Assembly: GCA_963693315.1 (NCBI GenBank)
Contig: OY856186.1
Location: forward strand, 280,486,459 to 280,550,458
Length of the DNA stretch: 64,000 nt
Reading direction: 5' to 3'
DNA from: Diogma glabrata
Taxonomy: Eukaryota; Arthropoda; Insecta; Diptera; Cylindrotomidae
Below are positions 19,411 to 34,356 of this stretch, one piece after another (position 1 is the stretch's first letter; each line of letters starts with the position of its first letter). Under the pieces are notes generated by a model. It was given only the letters and a program-made list of their open reading frames with translations, had not been told where the DNA came from and made no database searches. The position numbers and the translations under genes are program-made.

Positions 19411-22400
19411 GCTGATGTTGTTATGTGTATGTATTCGCCCTTATATGTATGTGATGTGATGTTAAGGTTAATCTTCGAAGGCGCCTTATGATGCTGAATT
19501 CATTAAATTTATTAAATTTTTAAAAACATCCAAAAATTTAATTTTTCATTTCTGCAATTTATTCAATTTATTTTTAAATTTTGAATCTGGTGGTCGACGT
19601 TTCGGCAATTTCTTGTTGCCATTATCAAGACTAAAAAATTAATTAAGTGAGAATTCTTAATATGTACATTAAAATAAAATGATTAAAAAACTATTATTAC
19701 CATTAAGTCAATAACTTAAAACACTATTTTAGAAAAAACTTTTAAAAAACTTTTGAAAAAAGGTTGTACAGATAGTTGGTCTATAGTCTGGTTTATAATT
19801 TGGTTAATAATTTGGGTTTATAATTTGGTTTATAATTTGGTTGAACAATTAACCTTATATGATCAAACAACATTTCTGATTATATTTCTTTAGACTGAAA
19901 TTAAATAAGAATTTGTTTGTATATGTATATGATCAAACAATTGAACTAATTGTTACCTTTTAGTCAATAAAATGTTTCAAAAAACTCTTCCAAAACTTAC
20001 TAAACTTCAAAAAACACAAACCAAACTATTAGTTTAAGATGATTAAAAGGTTAAAAAGAAATGTTTTAACAATTTGGTTTAAAAAACAAACACAATTGGT
20101 AATAATTTAAACATCAACAAAAAACCAAACTAATTTAATTTAACCAAACAACATTCTTGGTGAACTATAAACCATTGACTATATAACACACGATGAAGAA
20201 TTGTATCATTTGTGCATCCAAAAACATGTTTGGGGACAAATAACAAATATTAAGACACTCACACTGACACACCAGAGAGAAGTTTTTGCCGCCGAAATAA
20301 AAATATGAAATGCAAAATATGTATATATATATGACACAACAGGTGTCGACACGGATCCTGACCAACTTCACGTTGGGGGTATTAATTTCGATGTGTATGG
20401 ATGATTCACAATTCCGTATAATGAAATTTTTAAATTATGGAAAATGAAATGTTTTAAAGTATGGAAATTAAATGTGGAAAATGAAATGTGGAAAATGAGG
20501 GTAAAAATGAAAGGCGCTTAAGACATTTGATTTGATTTAGGGAAAACTGATTTGATTTAGGGAAAGGCCCTTGAGTATTCGGATTTAGATTGGATTAAGA
20601 TGATTGTTGTGACCTGCGTCTGGGAACAAGGTTTTTAATAAACATACAGTACCAAAGCTCAAAATTGAATCAGTTGGGTCAGAGGTGAGGTTAATGGCAT
20701 TCGGACGATTGTATAGAATGTAGCAATTTTCGTTAAAAAGTCTTTTGTGGTAATTGGATTGGTTGGAAAGAATAGTAGGTTCATTAAAGTTAAAATTATG
20801 GCCAGGATTCTCAGAAATATGTTTGAGTACCGCAGTTCTGATTGTAGAGGGAACTCCTTTATTTATATCTTTTTGTTGGTTTCTTACGGATAATTCATGT
20901 TGATACATGCGGGTGGCAAGTTTCTTTCCCGTTTGTCCAACGTAAACTGCTGAACAATCTGGAAAGGAGCAGTCAATTTTGTAAACCAAACCACTTTTGT
21001 CCAGGAGTCTCAATCGATCTTTGGTCTTCGTGAAAATTGTGTTGCCTAAGGAGCCCGAGTAGTTATTGACGTACTGGATATCTGGGAACTTGAGGTTAAA
21101 AAATGTTTTGAAAAATTGATTAACAAACTGAATATGTGGGAATGAAAAATATTGCTTGTCGGTACTAGGAGGCTCTATAGTATTTTCAAAAGGCTGATTG
21201 TTTTCGTTTTTGTGATAGAAACGGGTTATTAATTTTTTAATTAAGTCTAATGGATAATTATTGTTGACAAGGAAGTTTGTTACAAGATCAATGTTCTTCT
21301 TATGGAACACAGTATCACTGATAGACAGAGCTCGATGGAAGCATGAGTACGCTATATTAACTTTAGTATCAATTGAATGTTGAGAATAAAAATTCAAAAT
21401 ACGGTTAGATGCCATTGATTTATAGTACCAATCAGTGCGAAGAAAACCTGAAGTTAATCTTTCAATTTTCATATCTAGAAAATTTATACAATTCTCCACT
21501 TCAACTTCAAGCGTGAATTTTATAGATTGTGACAATGAGTTTAAGTGATCCAGGGTATCATTGATTAGGTCCGTGGGAATACAACAAATTATGTCGTCAA
21601 CATATTTTTTAAAGAAAACAGGCTGGTACGATAAACTATTTAAGCCACGAATCAAAAGGTCCTCTAAGACAAAGTCTGATAAAGTTGGTGATAGGGGGTT
21701 ACCCATCGCCAACCCTTGTATTTGTTTATAGATGTTGTCCTCATATTTGAAATATGATGCGTCTTTGATGCAGAAAGAAATTATCTCGAAAAAGAGAGTG
21801 TATGGTATGTTTGTAACTTTTTCAATCATAGGCCAACGTGACTGAATCGAATCTAATGCAGAGGAAATGGGAACATTGGTAAAGAGGGATACGACATCAA
21901 ATGATACTAATGAATAGTTGGGTGGGACCTTGATCGATGACAAAAATATTTTGAATTCAAACGAATTTAGAGTATTAAAAAGAGAGGTATTTGTAATCTT
22001 GAGTAAAATACGATTGATATATTTGGATAAGTTGTATGAGGGGGCACCAATGTTAGAAACAATGGGGCGCAGGGGAACATTGACTTTGTGGACCTTAGGA
22101 AGCCCATAAATGCGGGGTGGATAAGAGGTGTCTGCGTACATCTTGAACTTAGTATTGTCATTGAAGTCGTCGATCCCTTGCAACTTTTTGACAAAATTGT
22201 TATTTTTCCTTATCAGGGTTGCAGTTGGATCCGTATTAATTTTCATATAGGTAGAACAATCGGAAACAAGAGATGACATTTTGTTTTTATATTCGGAAGT
22301 GTACATAATGACCGTGAGGTTGCCTTTGTCCGACGGAAGGATGGTTAGTTCTTTATGGAGCCTTATGAAGGAAACGGTTTGCTTGTAGAATTTTTCGATC

Positions 22401-23643
22401 AGATTGTCAGTATGGGACAGTTTGTGGTTGGTCTCTTTTGTGAAAAGTTGTTGAGCTCTCTCCGTAAGCATATTTAGTACAGTATCTTTGTGATTTGGAG
22501 GTATATGGCGGGAAGCGAAATCATTGATCGTAGAAAGAAATTGTACTTTGTTGTCAAAGGATGATTTAGTAGGAGGAATGAACTTGGGTCCATAGCTGAG
22601 GATAGTTTCGACAGGTGGTGGGATGGCCACAGCCGTGTTGTTGATAATGTGTGAGGCATCGTAATGGATGTCTGGTACAGGAAATGTTGATACTAGGGTG
22701 TTAAATTTATTTAACAGTGATTTATTTAGTTTCTGAATCGAGCTATCCAGTTTAGTGTACTGACTATAATAGAAATGAACAAGAATGGATTGAGGTAGAT
22801 GTTTATTGAGCTCTTTTTTATAGAATTTAATTTTATTCTGTAACTGTTCCAATTGAACTACTGTTTGTGATATAATAAGGGACAACAATTGTCTGTTCAA
22901 TTGCACAAAAAATTTTTCCGTGGTTTTGTTTGAGATAGAAAAGAGAGTTGATTTTAACCTCCGTGTTTTATTCGTAAGAAAAGAGGGGATAATATCGTTA
23001 TTTTTGCACTTAAGTAAGAAAATCCGACGACTCGTTAGGTTTGCCAATTTCTCGATGGTATGGATGAAAAGTTTCATAATATTGTGTGGGTACTCACCGA
23101 AATTGATCAGGATAAAACGCAGAAAAGTGGTGCGTGTGTTTACGGGCGGATGATGCCTGGTGTTCCATGGACGACCCAATGGTGTGTCTATGTGAGCGTC
23201 AGTAACTTCCACATCGTTGTAAATATTGTGCGTGTTAAAATTGTGGCAAATATTGGAAGAATTACTAATGTTGAAATTGTTATAAATGCTGGAATTATTA
23301 CTAATGTTAGAATTATTATAAATGTTGGAATTATTATAAATGTTGGAATTCTGGACGCTTCTAGGGTCACTTCCATTGATGTTGCTAGAATTACTATAAA
23401 AGTTGGAAGTCTGGACACTTCTAGGGTCGCTTCCATTGATGTTGTTAGTCTCCTTGAGATACAAATTATAATCCATGATTTCCAAAATAATACTGTATGA
23501 AACTGAATGATGTAGGAACCGTAATTTGGTTTATGATTAAATCAAATCCTCCGAGATGTTGTGAGTAAGACCTGGTAGGTTGTATAATACGAAGAAAATT
23601 TCAGAATGTGTAGGATAGGTGGAGTGTACGTAACACAATTGTT
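19411..23643 (-). mobile_element. Penelope-like element, tandem unit 2 (4233 bp)
   Basis: Same structure and length as the unit at 15178, joined head to tail with no spacer: its 3' end abuts the 5' end of unit 1. Its own 5' end at 23643 is followed by 383 bp of a third 3' region in the same orientation and then the inverted copy. The hammerhead-like motif lies at 19596-19629. Confidence 0.9.
20585..23476 (-). CDS. Penelope-like RT with GIY-YIG endonuclease (unit 2)
   Basis: 963 residues from the ATG at 23476, identical to the unit 1 protein: Asn-rich N-terminus with NINGSDPRSVQ repeats, RT with FDVVSLFTNVP and YVDD, and C-terminal GIY-YIG with YVGQTG. Because unit 1's 3' region lies directly downstream and a third 3' region directly upstream, a transcript starting in the upstream 3' region could span a complete unit. 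In Penelope elements the terminal pseudo-LTR holds the promoter (known for the family, not shown here). Confidence 0.9.
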   Translation of the reverse strand: MDYNLYLKETNNINGSDPRSVQTSNFYSNSSNINGSDPRSVQNSNIYNNSNIYNNSNISNNSSIYNNFNISNSSNICHNFNTHNIYNDVEVTDAHIDTPLGRPWNTRHHPPVNTRTTFLRFILINFGEYPHNIMKLFIHTIEKLANLTSRRIFLLKCKNNDIIPSFLTNKTRRLKSTLFSISNKTTEKFFVQLNRQLLSLIISQTVVQLEQLQNKIKFYKKELNKHLPQSILVHFYYSQYTKLDSSIQKLNKSLLNKFNTLVSTFPVPDIHYDASHIINNTAVAIPPPVETILSYGPKFIPPTKSSFDNKVQFLSTINDFASRHIPPNHKDTVLNMLTERAQQLFTKETNHKLSHTDNLIEKFYKQTVSFIRLHKELTILPSDKGNLTVIMYTSEYKNKMSSLVSDCSTYMKINTDPTATLIRKNNNFVKKLQGIDDFNDNTKFKMYADTSYPPRIYGLPKVHKVNVPLRPIVSNIGAPSYNLSKYINRILLKITNTSLFNTLNSFEFKIFLSSIKVPPNYSLVSFDVVSLFTNVPISSALDSIQSRWPMIEKVTNIPYTLFFEIISFCIKDASYFKYEDNIYKQIQGLAMGNPLSPTLSDFVLEDLLIRGLNSLSYQPVFFKKYVDDIICCIPTDLINDTLDHLNSLSQSIKFTLEVEVENCINFLDMKIERLTSGFLRTDWYYKSMASNRILNFYSQHSIDTKVNIAYSCFHRALSISDTVFHKKNIDLVTNFLVNNNYPLDLIKKLITRFYHKNENNQPFENTIEPPSTDKQYFSFPHIQFVNQFFKTFFNLKFPDIQYVNNYSGSLGNTIFTKTKDRLRLLDKSGLVYKIDCSFPDCSAVYVGQTGKKLATRMYQHELSVRNQQKDINKGVPSTIRTAVLKHISENPGHNFNFNEPTILSNQSNYHKRLFNENCYILYNRPNAINLTSDPTDSILSFGTVCLLKTLFPDAGHNNHLNPI

Positions 23644-24026
23644 GCTGATGTTGTTATGTGTATGTATTCGCCCTTATATGTATGTGATGTGATGTTAAGG
23701 TTAATCTTCGAAGGCGCCTTATGATGCTGAATTCATTAAATTTATTAAATTTTTAAAAACATCCAAAAATTTAATTTTTCATTTCTGCAATTTATTCAAT
23801 TTATTTTTAAATTTTGAATCTGGTGGTCGACGTTTCGGCAATTTCTTGTTGCCATTATCAAGACTAAAAAATTAATTAAGTGAGAATTCTTAATATGTAC
23901 ATTAAAATAAAATGATTAAAAAACTATTATTACCATTAAGTCAATAACTTAAAACACTATTTTAGAAAAAACTTTTAAAAAACTTTTGAAAAAAGGTTGT
24001 ACAGATAGTTGGTCTATAGTCTGGTT
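23644..24026 (-). mobile_element. Penelope-like element, partial third unit (3' end only)
   Basis: This is the terminal 383 bp of the 3' region, matching 15178-15560, including the hammerhead-like motif at 23829-23862. It stops after TAGTCTGGTT and switches directly to plus-strand ORF sequence, making the inverted junction of the cluster. Together with units 1 and 2 it supplies the upstream pseudo-LTR-like copy. Confidence 0.85.
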
Positions 24027-28067
<4,041 letters not shown>

Positions 28068-28738
28068 ATTGTTTGTACTCTACAATAAGTGAGCTAAATC
28101 ATATAAAAAATTCAAGCTTACAGGAGGAAGTTTTTTTTAAAATTTTTTTTACACTTTCAAACATATAGGGGATGATGACGTGCACGGCTGATGCCTGCCA
28201 GGTTGTGGTTTCCGTACTTCACATTTCGTGAACTATCACTCAAAAAATTCTTGCCTTACAGGACGACCGTTACCTAAAGGGCTCACTAGCTCTCAGTCTA
28301 TTAGCTCTTGTTTTTGAGATATTCGCGAACAACTAAATTTTTCGGTGAACAAAAAGGTTATTCCGGTTTTTGGATCGCATATTTTACACAACAAACGAAT
28401 TTAATGAGGGTAGCGAGATCCAAAATTCGACGTCCACGCCATGCTGCCTGGGTAATGCTGACAGAATTAGGTTGGTGTATTGGAGACAAGCAGAGTAAAA
28501 ACTGCTTAGTCAATGACGCTACATCACGGCGAATTGGCGCTCTACAACCAATGCGGCTCAAGCCTCTGTTCTCCATGTCAGGGGCGGCTTGGAGCGGGCG
28601 TCTGTCTTGAATCAAGCCGCTCGCTATATAAACGTGTAAAAAGGTTGTTTCTGGTGACCTTGATATGCAGAACGGACCCATTCACGACAATTTGGGTTGG
28701 GCCTAACGTTAACACCCTAACCCCGGAAAAAAAACTAA

Positions 28739-29935
28739 TATGTTAAATTTGGTTATCAGAAAAAGAAAAACAGACCCGGTTACAACAACAGAATTTTACC
28801 TGGACGTGAAAAAGGACCAGACTACCGAATCGGAACGTGGAATGTGCGCAGCCTGAGCGCTCCTGATGCTCTTATAAGTCTAGAAACAGAGGTTGAGGGG
28901 TATAGGATGGATATTATTGCTCTACAAGAAATTAGACAGCCGATAATCGGAAAACAAGATTTGGATAGTCACTCTCTATACTGTAGTGGTCATCCTTCTC
29001 GAAGAGAATTTGGAACTGGCTTTCTTGTTGGTGATAGGATCTGCTACCTACGTGTACGCGGTACATATAACAATATTTCTCTTATTGCCGTGCATGCACC
29101 AACTGAAGCTAAGACCGTCGACGAGAAGGATAATTTCTACATAGCACTGGAAAAGGTTATGAAACAAACACCAACACGCGAATTCATTATGGTTCTTGGT
29201 GACTTTAATGGACAGGTTGGAAGAGATATCTCTTATGGAAATGTGGTGGGTCCCAACAGCTTGCATTTGAATTCGAATGATAATGGTGAGAAAATGACTG
29301 AGTTTGCATTATCAAATAATTTGAGAATTGCCAGTACGTTCTTTCCGCATCGATCGATTCATAAGCAGATTTGGGTCTCACCAAATGGAAATACTCGAAA
29401 TCAAATTAATCACGTTCTCGTAACAACACGTTTCTTTTCGAGCGTTCTGGATGTGCGATCCTTTAGAGGTGCATACATTGGAAGTGACCACTTCCTTGTA
29501 TGTGCAACGATGAGGTTCCACTTCCCAAATCCAGGCATTTCAAAATTCAATCAACGGAAACGTTTTAACATCTCATCATTAAAGAATGCTGAAACAGAAG
29601 AGAGATATCAAATCCATATTGCCGAAACATTGGAGAAATCAGAAACCATTAATGGAGACGTCGATAAGTCATGGTATTTGCTCAAATATGCTGTTTTAAG
29701 CGCTGCTGAGAGAATACTTGGACAACCACAGAACCACTCCCAGAAACCATGGATGGATCAAGCATGCCTTGATGCTATTCAATACAAAAGAAGAGATTGC
29801 TATCTGAAGTGTCTACAAGGACGCAACACCAGGTCTACGAAGGAGAATTATAAACTGGCAAGACAAGCCGTTACAAAGCTATGTAGACGAACGAAGAGAG
29901 AATGGTGGAAGACACAGTGTGAGTCTAGAGGTTGA
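28739..29935 (+). pseudogene. RTE-like LINE ORF, 3'-truncated by tandem duplication
   Basis: The EEP endonuclease part only: GTWNVRSLS, IIALQEIRQP, VLGDFNGQVGRD, INHVLV and GSDHFLVCA. It then runs into the repeated X sequence and stops at TGA (29933). The whole RT is missing. It differs from the downstream copy at five or so residues in about 360, for example EFIMV against DFIMV and GSDHF against ESDHF. As in the other copy, no ATG precedes GTWNVRS in frame. Confidence 0.85.
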
Positions 29936-30688
29936 GACACCACGACTGTTAGAACGAAAACAAACGCAAACGGCCATGCCTTCCTCATTTTTGAGCTTAT
30001 GTTATTTAAACTCATATTAACTTTTAGATAAACTTTTCAACTATAACCTCAGAATTTTTCTGCTTTCTAACCCAAGAGGTCTCAATGTAATTAGCATTAA
30101 ACCTAATGCATGCCATCTAATTACAACAACAACTTCCATTAAAATATAAAAATATCCCATAGAAAAAATATTAAAAAAATTTTCTTTTGTTTTTTTTCAG
30201 TTTTTAGTGTTTTTCGCAAAAATTTAAAAAAAAATTAAAACAAAGCTGAGTCATTATAGTTTTAAATTAAGGAATATTTTCTTATATGCATATTGATTAC
30301 ACATTTACAAAAGTCTTCCTAAATTGTAGATATTTGAATTATTTGAGGTGTAAAAGTTGTTTGACAATTTTAGATTATAAATTATGTGTAGTGGTGTTGT
30401 AGGTATGACGTTGAGAAAACGTTTATTTGCTCTTTGGTGGATTTAATATGTTATTAAAAGTAGTTTTAACCAAATTAAATAAAACTGTTCCGAAATCGCA
30501 TTGATAAAGTAGTTTCCGTTAATGTATTTAGTTTGGTTTGATAAATTTTTTGGATTATTTTGGACTTGGACTATTCTACTTAAATTTTTTATTTAAATTA
30601 ATCTGACACGTCCAATTCTATTTGTACACAAAGCTGTCTGGTCCCGAAATCTACCTATTTCTAGCGGATATACGTGCCGCTTGGACTT
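29924..30688 (-). repeat. Family X fragment created by the tandem duplication
   Basis: A near-identical copy of 27303-28067, lacking the TA-side end. It lies between the truncated first LINE ORF and the 5' region of the second. Confidence 0.85.
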
Positions 30689-33600
30689 ATTTTTTGTACT
30701 CTACAATAAGTGAGCTAAATCATATAAAAAATTCAAGCTTACAGGAGGAAGTTTTTTTTAAAATTTTTTTTACACTTTCAAACATATAGGGGATGATGAC
30801 GTGCACGGCTGATGCCTGCCAGGTTGTGGTTTCCGTACTTCACATTTCGTGAACTATCACTCAAAAAATTCTTGCCTTACAGGACGACCGTTACCTAAAG
30901 GGCTCACTAGCTCTCAGTCTATTAGCTCTTGTTTTTGAGATATTCGCGAACAACTAAATTTTTCGGTGAACAAAAAGGTTATTCCGGTTTTTGGATCGCA
31001 TATTTTACACAACAAACGAATTTAATGAGGGTAGCGAGATCCAAAATTCGACGTCCACGCCATGCTGCCTGGGTAATGCTGACAGAATTAGGTTGGTGTA
31101 TTGGAGACAAGCAGAGTAAAAACTGCTTAGTCAATGACGCTACATCACGGCGAATTGGCGCTCTACAACCAATGCGGCTCAAGCCTCTGTTCTCCATGTC
31201 AGGGGCGGCTTGGAGCGGGCGTCTGTCTTGAATCAAGCCGCTCGCTATATAAACGTGTAAAAAGGTTGTTTCTGGTGACCTTGATATGCAGAACGGACCC
31301 ATTCACGACAATTTGGGTTGGGCCTAAGGTTAACACCCTAACCCCGGAAAAAAAACTAATATGTTAAATTTGGTTATCAGAAAAAGAAAAACAGACCCGG
31401 TTACAACAACAGAATTTTACCTGGACGTGAAAAAGGACCAGACTACCGAATCGGAACGTGGAATGTGCGCAGCCTGAGCGCTCCTGATGCTCTTATAAGT
31501 CTAGAAACAGAGGTTGAGGGGTATAGGATGGATATTATTGCTCTACAAGAAATTAGACAGCCGATAATCGGAAAACAAGATTTGGATAGTCACTCTCTAT
31601 ACTGTAGTGGTCATCCTTCTCGAAGAGAATTTGGAACTGGCTTTCTTGTTGGTGATAGGATCTGCTACCTACGTGTACGCGGTACATATAACAATATTTC
31701 TCTTATTGCCGTGCATGCACCAACTGAAGCTAAGACCGTCGACGAGAAGGATAATTTCTACATAGCACTGGAAAAGGTTATGAAACAAACACCAACACGC
31801 GACTTCATTATGGTTCTTGGTGACTTTAATGGACAGGTTGGAAGAAATATCTCTTATGGAAATGTGGTGGGTCCCAACAGCTTGCATTTGAATTCGAATG
31901 ATAATGGTGAGAGAATGACTGAGTTTGCATTATCAAATAATTTGAGAATTGCCAGTACGTTCTTTCCGCATCGATCGATTCATAAGCAGATTTGGGTCTC
32001 ACCGAATGGAAATACTCGAAATCAAATTAATCACGTTCTCGTAAGAACACGTTTCTTTTCGAGCGTTCTGGATGTGCGATCCTTTAGAGGTGCATACATT
32101 GAAAGTGACCACTTCCTTGTATGTGCAACGATGAGGTTCCACTTCCCAAATCCAGGCATTTCAAAATTCAATCAACGGAAACGTTTTAACATCTCATCAT
32201 TAAAGAATGCTGAAACAGAAGAGAGATATCAAATCCATATTGCCGAAACATTGGAGAAATCAGAAACCATTAATGGAGACGTCGATAAGTCATGGTATTT
32301 GCTCAAATATGCTGTTTTAAGCGCTGCTGAGAGAATACTTGGACAACCACAGAACCACTCCCAGAAACCATGGATGGATCAAGCATGCCTTGATGCTATT
32401 CAATACAAAAGAAGAGATTGCTATCTGAAGTGTCTACAAGGACGCAACACCAGGTCTACGAAGGAGAATTATAAACTGGCAAGACAAGCCGTTACAAAGC
32501 TATGTAGACGAACGAAGAGAGAATGGTGGAAGACACAGTGTGAGGAGATTGAAAGCTTCAATAAGGAACATCAATCGCGTAACTTCTTTCAACAGGTTAA
32601 AACCTTAAAGAAGGGCCCTCAAACTAGATCGACTGCTATTCAAAACGAAGATGGGGAGCTACAAGTAGACCTTAAAAATATTTTAGATACTTGGGCCGCT
32701 TATTTTGAGAATCTTCTCAGCTTAAGTGACCAGCAACAAATCGGGCGACGAGCAAAGCTTATTCGTGTGTCAAAGGTACATGTAGACGAACCCACCAGAG
32801 AGGAATTCGATGCGGCGCTGTCAAAATTAAAATGCAATAAAGCACCTGGTATCGACGATATAACATCCGAAATGATTGTACATGGTGGCGAAACTCTATC
32901 CTCAAGATTGTTTGAACTTGTTCAAATGATCTGGAGGACTGAAACCATGCCACAGGACTGGAACACAGCTATGCTGATACCGATCCATAAACAAGGTAAT
33001 CGCCTACAATGTGCAAACTACAGAGGAATCGCCCTCCTCTGCACAGCATATAAGATCTTTTCCTACATTTTGCTATTCAAAATCAATCCTTTTGCTGAAC
33101 AACTGTTTGGAGAATATCAGTGTGGTTTCCGGCGCGGCCGAGGTACCACCGATGCACTTTTCTCGATAAGGATGATTTTTGAAAAGTGTCGAGAGTTCAA
33201 CATACCTGTACACCAACTTTTCATTGATTTCAGGCAGGCCTACGACTCTCTCGAACGAGAGACTCTATGGTCTGCTCTGGTGTCAATGGGAATTCCTGGT
33301 AAACTGGTATCACGATGCAAAATGACAGTACAGAACTCTCAATGCTGTGTACGAGTAGAGAACGAAATATCAAAGTTTTTTAAAGTCGACTCCGGTTTAA
33401 GACAAGGTGATGCTATCTCTCCTATACTTTTTAATCTAGCCTTGGAATATGTGTGCCGTCAAAAGAAACTACCGACTAATAACAATATCTTGTCAATAAA
33501 CTCAGTACAGATGATGGCTTACGCTGATGATGTTGTCATCCTCGGCCGAAGTGAAGCTGTTATGAGAGAGACTATCAAGTCGCTTGAGAGTGGTGCTAGG

Positions 33601-34347
33601 AAAATTGGTCTGCAAATTAACTACAATAAAACCAAACATATGAATGTTTCAAGGGAGGCTGAGAAGAAAGATTTTATGTGCGGCGATGAACGAATTGAGG
33701 GAGTTGAATCTTTTAAATATTTGGGATCAATGCTTGACTCAAACAACAGCATACTTACAGATATTAAAGCTCGAATCGCTGCAGGTAATCGAATTTTCTA
33801 CTCAATTAAACCTCTCCTTGGATCACCGTATGTATCAACTAACACCAAGCTCAAGTTATACAAGACATTGATTAGACCGGTTGTGATGTATGGGTCACAA
33901 ACATGGACCCTTACACAAAATGACGAATCGCATTTATCTGTATTTGAGCGTAAGATCCTACGCTACATTTTTGGTCCACTTAAGACAGACGATGGAGAGT
34001 ATAGAACCCGGTATAACTTTGAGATCAGAGACCTTCTTGAGGGTCCTGATATAATAGGTTGTATCCGTTCTAATAGGATTGCTTGGTTTGGGCATGTTCT
34101 ACGAGCCGATTCACAGTCTGGAATGATTAGAAAAATGTACGTTAGTACCCCAGGGAGGGGCAGACCGCGAGGAAGACCACGACTACAATGGGAGACTGAC
34201 GTAATAAACGACCTTAAAAAAATCGGCTGCCATGGTAATCATGTCACTGTTGCGAATGACCGTGGGGAATATTCAAAGCTGATTAACCTGGCAACGCTCC
34301 TACATGGAGCATGAACGCCTTAAAAAAAAAAATAAATAAAAAAAAAG
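30689..34347 (+). mobile_element. RTE-like non-LTR retrotransposon with A-rich tail
   Basis: A 5' region from about TACTCTACAATAAGTGAGCT, a long ORF, and an A-rich tail (34320-34347) right after the stop codon. The very short 3' UTR fits RTE-like elements. The 5' region contains a GC-richer block at 31090-31250 that is unlike the surrounding DNA and could hold the promoter. The same 5' region appears at 28068 and, in part, at 12275-12558. Confidence 0.85.
31360..34314 (+). CDS. RTE-like endonuclease/reverse transcriptase
   Basis: The frame is open from after TAA (31357) to TGA; the first codons encode VKFGYQKKKNRPGYNN with no ATG before the endonuclease, so the true start is unknown or lost. 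The EEP domain has GTWNVRSLS, LQEIRQP, GDFNGQVG and SDHFLV. The RT domain has NKAPGIDDI, NYRGIALLC, YQCGFRRGRGTTDALF, motif A FIDFRQAYDSL, motif B SGLRQGDAISPILFN, motif C MAYADDVVILG and KYLGSMLDS. The C-terminus is basic (GRPRGRPRLQWETDV). This is the best preserved LINE protein in the window and resembles those often auto-annotated as craniofacial development protein 2-like. The clade call is from memory. Confidence 0.88.
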   Translation, partial: YVKFGYQKKKNRPGYNNRILPGREKGPDYRIGTWNVRSLSAPDALISLETEVEGYRMDIIALQEIRQPIIGKQDLDSHSLYCSGHPSRREFGTGFLVGDRICYLRVRGTYNNISLIAVHAPTEAKTVDEKDNFYIALEKVMKQTPTRDFIMVLGDFNGQVGRNISYGNVVGPNSLHLNSNDNGERMTEFALSNNLRIASTFFPHRSIHKQIWVSPNGNTRNQINHVLVRTRFFSSVLDVRSFRGAYIESDHFLVCATMRFHFPNPGISKFNQRKRFNISSLKNAETEERYQIHIAETLEKSETINGDVDKSWYLLKYAVLSAAERILGQPQNHSQKPWMDQACLDAIQYKRRDCYLKCLQGRNTRSTKENYKLARQAVTKLCRRTKREWWKTQCEEIESFNKEHQSRNFFQQVKTLKKGPQTRSTAIQNEDGELQVDLKNILDTWAAYFENLLSLSDQQQIGRRAKLIRVSKVHVDEPTREEFDAALSKLKCNKAPGIDDITSEMIVHGGETLSSRLFELVQMIWRTETMPQDWNTAMLIPIHKQGNRLQCANYRGIALLCTAYKIFSYILLFKINPFAEQLFGEYQCGFRRGRGTTDALFSIRMIFEKCREFNIPVHQLFIDFRQAYDSLERETLWSALVSMGIPGKLVSRCKMTVQNSQCCVRVENEISKFFKVDSGLRQGDAISPILFNLALEYVCRQKKLPTNNNILSINSVQMMAYADDVVILGRSEAVMRETIKSLESGARKIGLQINYNKTKHMNVSREAEKKDFMCGDERIEGVESFKYLGSMLDSNNSILTDIKARIAAGNRIFYSIKPLLGSPYVSTNTKLKLYKTLIRPVVMYGSQTWTLTQNDESHLSVFERKILRYIFGPLKTDDGEYRTRYNFEIRDLLEGPDIIGCIRSNRIAWFGHVLRADSQSGMIRKMYVSTPGRGRPRGRPRLQWETDVINDLKKIGCHGNHVTVANDRGEYSKLINLATLLHGA

Positions 34348-34356
34348 AAACAAGTG

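Noticed and set aside
28308..28746. Overlapping ORFs of 77-107 codons on both strands in the LINE 5' region (repeated at 30929-31367)
   Set aside because: Both strands are open over the same GC-richer block, no motif is recognised, and the region precedes the LINE ORF; more likely untranslated 5' sequence.
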